Shown here piece after piece: positions 60,865 through 64,000 of a DNA stretch of 64,000 nucleotides. The first letter of the stretch is position 1, and every line of letters begins with the position of its first letter. The notes under the pieces are model-generated. The model was not told where the DNA came from and did not search any database. It saw only the letters and a list, made by a program, of their open reading frames with translations. The position numbers and the translations under genes were made by a program. Source of the DNA: Peptoniphilus_A olsenii (GTDB lineage: Bacteria; Bacillota; Clostridia; Tissierellales; Peptoniphilaceae); contig NZ_JBEPMA010000003.1 of the NCBI RefSeq assembly GCF_040545475.1, forward strand, positions 164,257 through 228,256, in the 5' to 3' direction.

Positions 60865-61542
60865 ATGAATTTTATAACTAATCAGCTAGATTTTTTAAGT
60901 AAATATCTTCCGTCATATTTAAGAGGGGCACTCACAACAATAGAGCTTTCAATAGTTGGAGTTATTCTTGGGCTTACTCTTGGTATTATTCTTGCACTTA
61001 TGAAATTATCCAAGAGTAAATTTTTAAATATTATTTCGGGAGCATATATTGAAATTGTTAGAGGTACGCCGATGCTCGTTCAGATAATGATTGTATATTT
61101 TGGATTGAAGCAAATTATACCCGACAATTTGAGTCTACTCAAAGAACCAATGCTATTATGTGCATTATCTATTTCTTTAAACTCAGCTGCATATGTAGCA
61201 GAAATTATTAGGTCGGGAATTAATTCAGTAGACAAAGGGCAGATGGAAGCAGCAAGATCACTTGGCTTAAATCATAAACTTGCGATGAAAAAAGTAATCA
61301 TGCCACAGGCTATTAAAAATATATTGCCAGCACTTGTAAATGAATTTATCACGCTAATTAAAGAGTCATCAATAACATATACAGTTGGTGTGGCAGAGTT
61401 AATGTATGCAGGTAAGAGCATATCATCGGGCATATACGAATCCACTAGACCTTTTGTATATGCAGCAATAATTTATTTTATAATGACATTTTCATTATCA
61501 CAAGCAATGGGTGTGCTTGAAAGGAGACTGGCAAATGATTAA
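60865..61542 (+). CDS. Polar amino acid ABC transporter permease (HisM/GlnP family)
   Basis: 225 residues with about five membrane helices. It begins 'LPSYLRGALTTIELSIVGVI', carries the family motif EIVRGTPMLVQIMIVYFGL and the docking loop 'EAARSLGLNHKLAMKKVIMP'. A single permease gene implies a homodimeric pore. AAGGAGA precedes ATG. Overlaps the ATPase gene by eight bases. Confidence 0.93.
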   Translation: MNFITNQLDFLSKYLPSYLRGALTTIELSIVGVILGLTLGIILALMKLSKSKFLNIISGAYIEIVRGTPMLVQIMIVYFGLKQIIPDNLSLLKEPMLLCALSISLNSAAYVAEIIRSGINSVDKGQMEAARSLGLNHKLAMKKVIMPQAIKNILPALVNEFITLIKESSITYTVGVAELMYAGKSISSGIYESTRPFVYAAIIYFIMTFSLSQAMGVLERRLAND

Positions 61543-62257
61543 AGTGGAAAACCTCAAAAAATCTTTTGATAATTTAGAAGTATTAAAAGGAATAAATGAA
61601 GAAATAAAAGATGGCGAAGTTGTCGTTATTATTGGACCAAGTGGAAGTGGGAAATCTACATTTTTACGTTGTTTAAATTTGCTTGAACGCCCAACATCAG
61701 GAAAAATATTCGTGGATGAAAAAGAAATAACTGACAAAAAAATAAATATTAACAATATTCGTGAAAATATGGGAATGGTTTTTCAATCATTTAATTTATT
61801 TAATAATTTAAATATTATTGATAATATCACTCTAGCACCAATTTTGGTAAAGAAAATGTCAAAGTCAGATGCGGAAGAAAAAGCCATTAAACTTTTAAAT
61901 AGAGTAGGATTACCAGATAAAAAAGAAGACTATCCAAGCTCATTATCAGGAGGACAAAAACAGAGAATTGCAATTGCAAGAGCACTTGCAATGAATCCAG
62001 AAGTTATGTTATTTGACGAACCTACATCGGCACTTGACCCAGAGATGGTTGGCGAAGTGTTGGACATAATGAAAGATTTAGCAAGAGATGGAATGACTAT
62101 GGTTGTAGTAACTCATGAGATGGGTTTTGCTAGAGAAGTTGGTGACAGAATTCTTTTTATGGATTCGGGAATGGTTGTGGAATCAGGTACTCCTGAAGAA
62201 GTTTTTGGGAATCCTCAAAATGAAAGGACTAAGAACTTTTTAGCTAAGGTATTGTAA
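61535..62257 (+). CDS. Polar amino acid ABC transporter ATP-binding protein (GlnQ type)
   Basis: 240 residues from ATG 61535 (MIKVENLKKSF), eight codons into an open frame and well spaced from AAAGGAGA. Walker A GPSGSGKST, Q-loop FQSFNLFNNL, signature LSGGQKQR, Walker B VMLFDEPTSALDPE, H-loop THEMG. Drives uptake through the permease encoded just upstream. Confidence 0.94.
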   Translation: MIKVENLKKSFDNLEVLKGINEEIKDGEVVVIIGPSGSGKSTFLRCLNLLERPTSGKIFVDEKEITDKKININNIRENMGMVFQSFNLFNNLNIIDNITLAPILVKKMSKSDAEEKAIKLLNRVGLPDKKEDYPSSLSGGQKQRIAIARALAMNPEVMLFDEPTSALDPEMVGEVLDIMKDLARDGMTMVVVTHEMGFAREVGDRILFMDSGMVVESGTPEEVFGNPQNERTKNFLAKVL

Positions 62258-62269
62258 AGGAGAGTTATT

Positions 62270-63445
62270 ATGGCAGTAGAAAAATTAATAGAGTCAATGT
62301 CCAAATTTAAAGAAGAAGCCTATAATTTAAATTATTATTTGGCAGAAAACCCTGAAATTTCGGAAAAAGAATTCAATTCTTCCAGAAAAATTGTAGAAAT
62401 TTTAAATAATTATGGAATAAATACTACGCTAAATTTTTGTAATTTTGAGACAGCTTTTTTTGGCAATGTAATAAAAAAAGAAAATGCAAAATATAATTTT
62501 GCAATACTTGTAGAATACGATGCATTGCCAGATATCGGCCATGCTTGCGGTCACTCTTCAAGTGCTGCAATTTCAATATTGTCGGCTCTTGCACTTAAAG
62601 AAAATGAAGAATTAATTGACGCAAATGTAGACATAATTGGGACTCCAGGAGAAGAAGATGAAGGATTAAAAAGTCCTATGGCAGACATGTGTGTATTTGA
62701 CAAATATGATGCAGTAATAATGGTTCACTTGACATCGGGTAAAAACAAACCAAATGGAAAATTTTTGGCACTTGACACATATGAGATAAGCTTTAAAGGA
62801 AAGCCCGCTCATTGTGCTGGTTCGCCTTGGCAAGGACGCTCTGCACTTGATGGACTTATGCTATCTATACATGCTTTTGACATGATGAGAAAATCACTAA
62901 AACCTGGTGCAATTGTCGAGGGTATAGTATTAAATGGTGGATCAGCTCCTGGTATGATTCCTGAATTTGCCAAAGCAAAGTATGCATTTAGAGCAAGAAA
63001 CTATTCAGAAGTAAAAGATGAAATCATGCCTTGGGTAAAAGATATTTTAGATGGATGTGCAAAGGCAACTCAGACGGAATATAAACTTGAAACTTTTGGA
63101 TACACATTTAGAGATATGGTTTATAATCAAACTGGGACAAATTTAATAAAAGAAATAATGGAAGATAATAATTTGGAATACGAAGAGATGGATTTTGCAG
63201 ATGGTTCTTCTGATATCGGTAGCATTAGTTATAGAGCACCTGCATTTCATCCATATATTTCAATATCTGAAGAAGAAATTCCATTCCACACTAAAAGAGT
63301 TGCAGACTTTGTGAAATCAAAAGAATCAGAAGATATTATTGATAAAGGAGCAATTATCATATTAGAATTTATCGGTAGACTTTTAGATAATCCGAAAATT
63401 GTAGCTAAAATTAAGGAAGAATTTAAAAAGACGTTAAATGACTAG
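62270..63445 (+). CDS. M20-family amidohydrolase/peptidase (AbgB-like)
   Basis: 391 residues, ATG 62270 behind AAAGGAGAG. Metal-binding landmarks: 'ILVEYDALPDIGHACGHSSS', GTPGEEDEG with the catalytic glutamate pair, VMVHL-type (IMVHLTSG) and a C-terminal SDIGSISYRAP segment; the dimerisation domain lies at about 180-300 (KGKPAHCAGSPWQGRSALDG). Homologues cleave acylated amino acids, dipeptides or aminobenzoyl-glutamate. It sits 12 bases after the amino-acid importer, suggesting that imported N-acyl or dipeptide substrates are hydrolysed inside the cell. Confidence 0.9.
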   Translation: MAVEKLIESMSKFKEEAYNLNYYLAENPEISEKEFNSSRKIVEILNNYGINTTLNFCNFETAFFGNVIKKENAKYNFAILVEYDALPDIGHACGHSSSAAISILSALALKENEELIDANVDIIGTPGEEDEGLKSPMADMCVFDKYDAVIMVHLTSGKNKPNGKFLALDTYEISFKGKPAHCAGSPWQGRSALDGLMLSIHAFDMMRKSLKPGAIVEGIVLNGGSAPGMIPEFAKAKYAFRARNYSEVKDEIMPWVKDILDGCAKATQTEYKLETFGYTFRDMVYNQTGTNLIKEIMEDNNLEYEEMDFADGSSDIGSISYRAPAFHPYISISEEEIPFHTKRVADFVKSKESEDIIDKGAIIILEFIGRLLDNPKIVAKIKEEFKKTLND

Positions 63446-63461
63446 ATTACTATCAATATTT

Positions 63462-63869
63462 TTAGATTAAATATAAAAACACTGCTATATAATTTTCTAT
63501 ATAACAGTGTTTATTTTTTTGTATTTGAACTTGTGTCCTAAATTTTGCGGGGTTTGTGTTATAAAATTTTTTGAAATTTCTGTTAAATGTTCTTATAGAG
63601 TTATATCCAACTTGATAGGCTATTTGTGAGATTGTATCTTCTGTGTGTAAAAGTAGTTTAACAGATTTTGTAATTCTGACATAATTTAAAAAGCATTCAA
63701 AGTTTTTCTCTACTAAATATTTTAAATGGTAATTTAGTTCTATTGCATTTATGCCGAATTTATTTGATACATCTTTAGAGTTTAAATCTTCGTTATAATT
63801 AGTGTAAATATAGTCGACTATTTTATAAGAAATTTCACTTTCTTTTATTTTACAAATTGTGTTAATCTT
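63462..63869 (-). pseudogene. AraC-family regulator, C-terminal fragment
   Basis: The frame has no usable start codon and is preceded by TAA (63870-63872). It reads KINTICKIKESEISYKIVDY, then a C-terminal AraC DNA-binding domain of two helix-turn-helix units: VSNKFGINAIELNYHLKYLV and DTISQIAYQVGYNSIRTFNR, ending FKKFYNTNPAKFRTQ, the family signature. The effector-binding N-terminus is missing and an IS256-like transposase end abuts it, so the gene was probably truncated by that insertion. The frame's stop at 63462-63464 lies beyond the likely native end. Confidence 0.75.
63478..63522 (+). terminator. Terminator after the M20 peptidase gene
   Basis: ACACTGCTATATA pairs with TATATAACAGTGT, followed by TTATTTTTTT. 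On the other strand it lies inside the 3' tail of the AraC fragment and could also end that transcript. Confidence 0.85.
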
Positions 63870-63889
63870 TTAAGGCAAATGATGATTAT

Positions 63890-64000
63890 CTAAAATTTAA
63901 TATAGCTTCTTTGAGTAGATATCCACTCTTCATTTATATCAATTAATATAGCTCCTATTAATCTTATTGCTGATTTTTCATTTGGAAATATACGTATTAC
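63890..64000 (-). mobile_element. 3' end of an IS256-family (mutator-type) transposase gene, cut by the window edge
   Basis: Reading in from 64000 on the minus strand gives 36 codons, RIFPNEKSAIRLIGAILIDI then NEEWISTQRSYIKF and TAG at 63890-63892. This is the C-terminal signature of IS256/mutator transposases. The rest of the element lies outside the window. The terminal inverted repeat should fall between about 63850 and 63889 but could not be fixed without the other end. Confidence 0.8.

Noticed and set aside
1..64000. tRNA, rRNA, T-box leaders, phage genes or complete insertion sequences
   Set aside because: None recognised on reading both strands; the only mobile-element trace is the transposase end at 63890-64000.

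Overview
The window looks like chromosome from a low-GC, Gram-positive anaerobe. Signs are strong AT bias, AGGAGG-type ribosome binding sites, frequent TTG/GTG starts, TATAAT promoters often preceded by TG, CIRCE and CtsR operators, FtsEX with an M23 hydrolase, an S-layer-homology protein, a V-type ATPase and many oligopeptide importers. The mix (V-ATPase, peptide uptake, DUF4300 lipoprotein, FIVAR-like surface protein, B-type acid phosphatase) fits the anaerobic cocci of the Tissierellia/Peptoniphilaceae best. That placement is inference; no rRNA or tRNA gene was seen.

Layout. 1-6.9 kb: murA, then a first oligopeptide importer. 6.9-8.1 kb: overlapping zincin-like protease and membrane-anchored J-domain genes. 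8.7-10.7 kb (minus): ECF sigma factor with its anti-sigma, and a TlpA-like thioredoxin lipoprotein. 10.8-12.4 kb: a preQ1-I-like riboswitch ahead of a nucleoside hydrolase and an ECF S component, read here as queuosine/queuine salvage. 12.9-16.5 kb: dnaJ-clpB with overlapping CIRCE, sigma-A promoter and CtsR box. 16.5-19.6 kb: a compact RiPP-like locus of a 27-residue candidate precursor, a radical SAM/SPASM maturase and a disrupted ABC exporter. 19.8-22.5 kb: SLH protein and AphA-like phosphatase. 23-23.7 kb (minus): IclR regulator. 24.1-32.5 kb: nine-gene V-ATPase operon (G/H-C-I-K-F-E-A-B-D). 33.1-45.5 kb: two further complete oligopeptide importers sharing a conserved upstream block. 46-49.5 kb: FIVAR-like secreted protein, two minus-strand lipoproteins and a CofE-family ligase. 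49.7-53.7 kb: ftsE-ftsX-M23 hydrolase-S41 protease. 54-59.6 kb: uvrB-uvrA and an L,D-transpeptidase. 59.9-63.4 kb: polar amino acid importer plus M20 peptidase. 63.5-64 kb (minus): an AraC-family fragment abutting the 3' end of an IS256-type transposase.

How the genes work together. The economy suggested is peptide and amino-acid scavenging: three peptide importers, one amino-acid importer, an M20 peptidase and an ATP-driven V-type pump. Envelope building and remodelling is represented by murA, FtsEX-hydrolase, S41 protease, L,D-transpeptidase and SLH protein. A modular dispersed repeat fills five of the larger intergenic gaps. All four importers carry a stem-loop between the binding-protein gene and the permease genes, which would favour excess binding protein. 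The most novel-looking item is the small radical-SAM peptide locus; the best-resolved regulation is the preQ1-type switch and the dual heat-shock operator.
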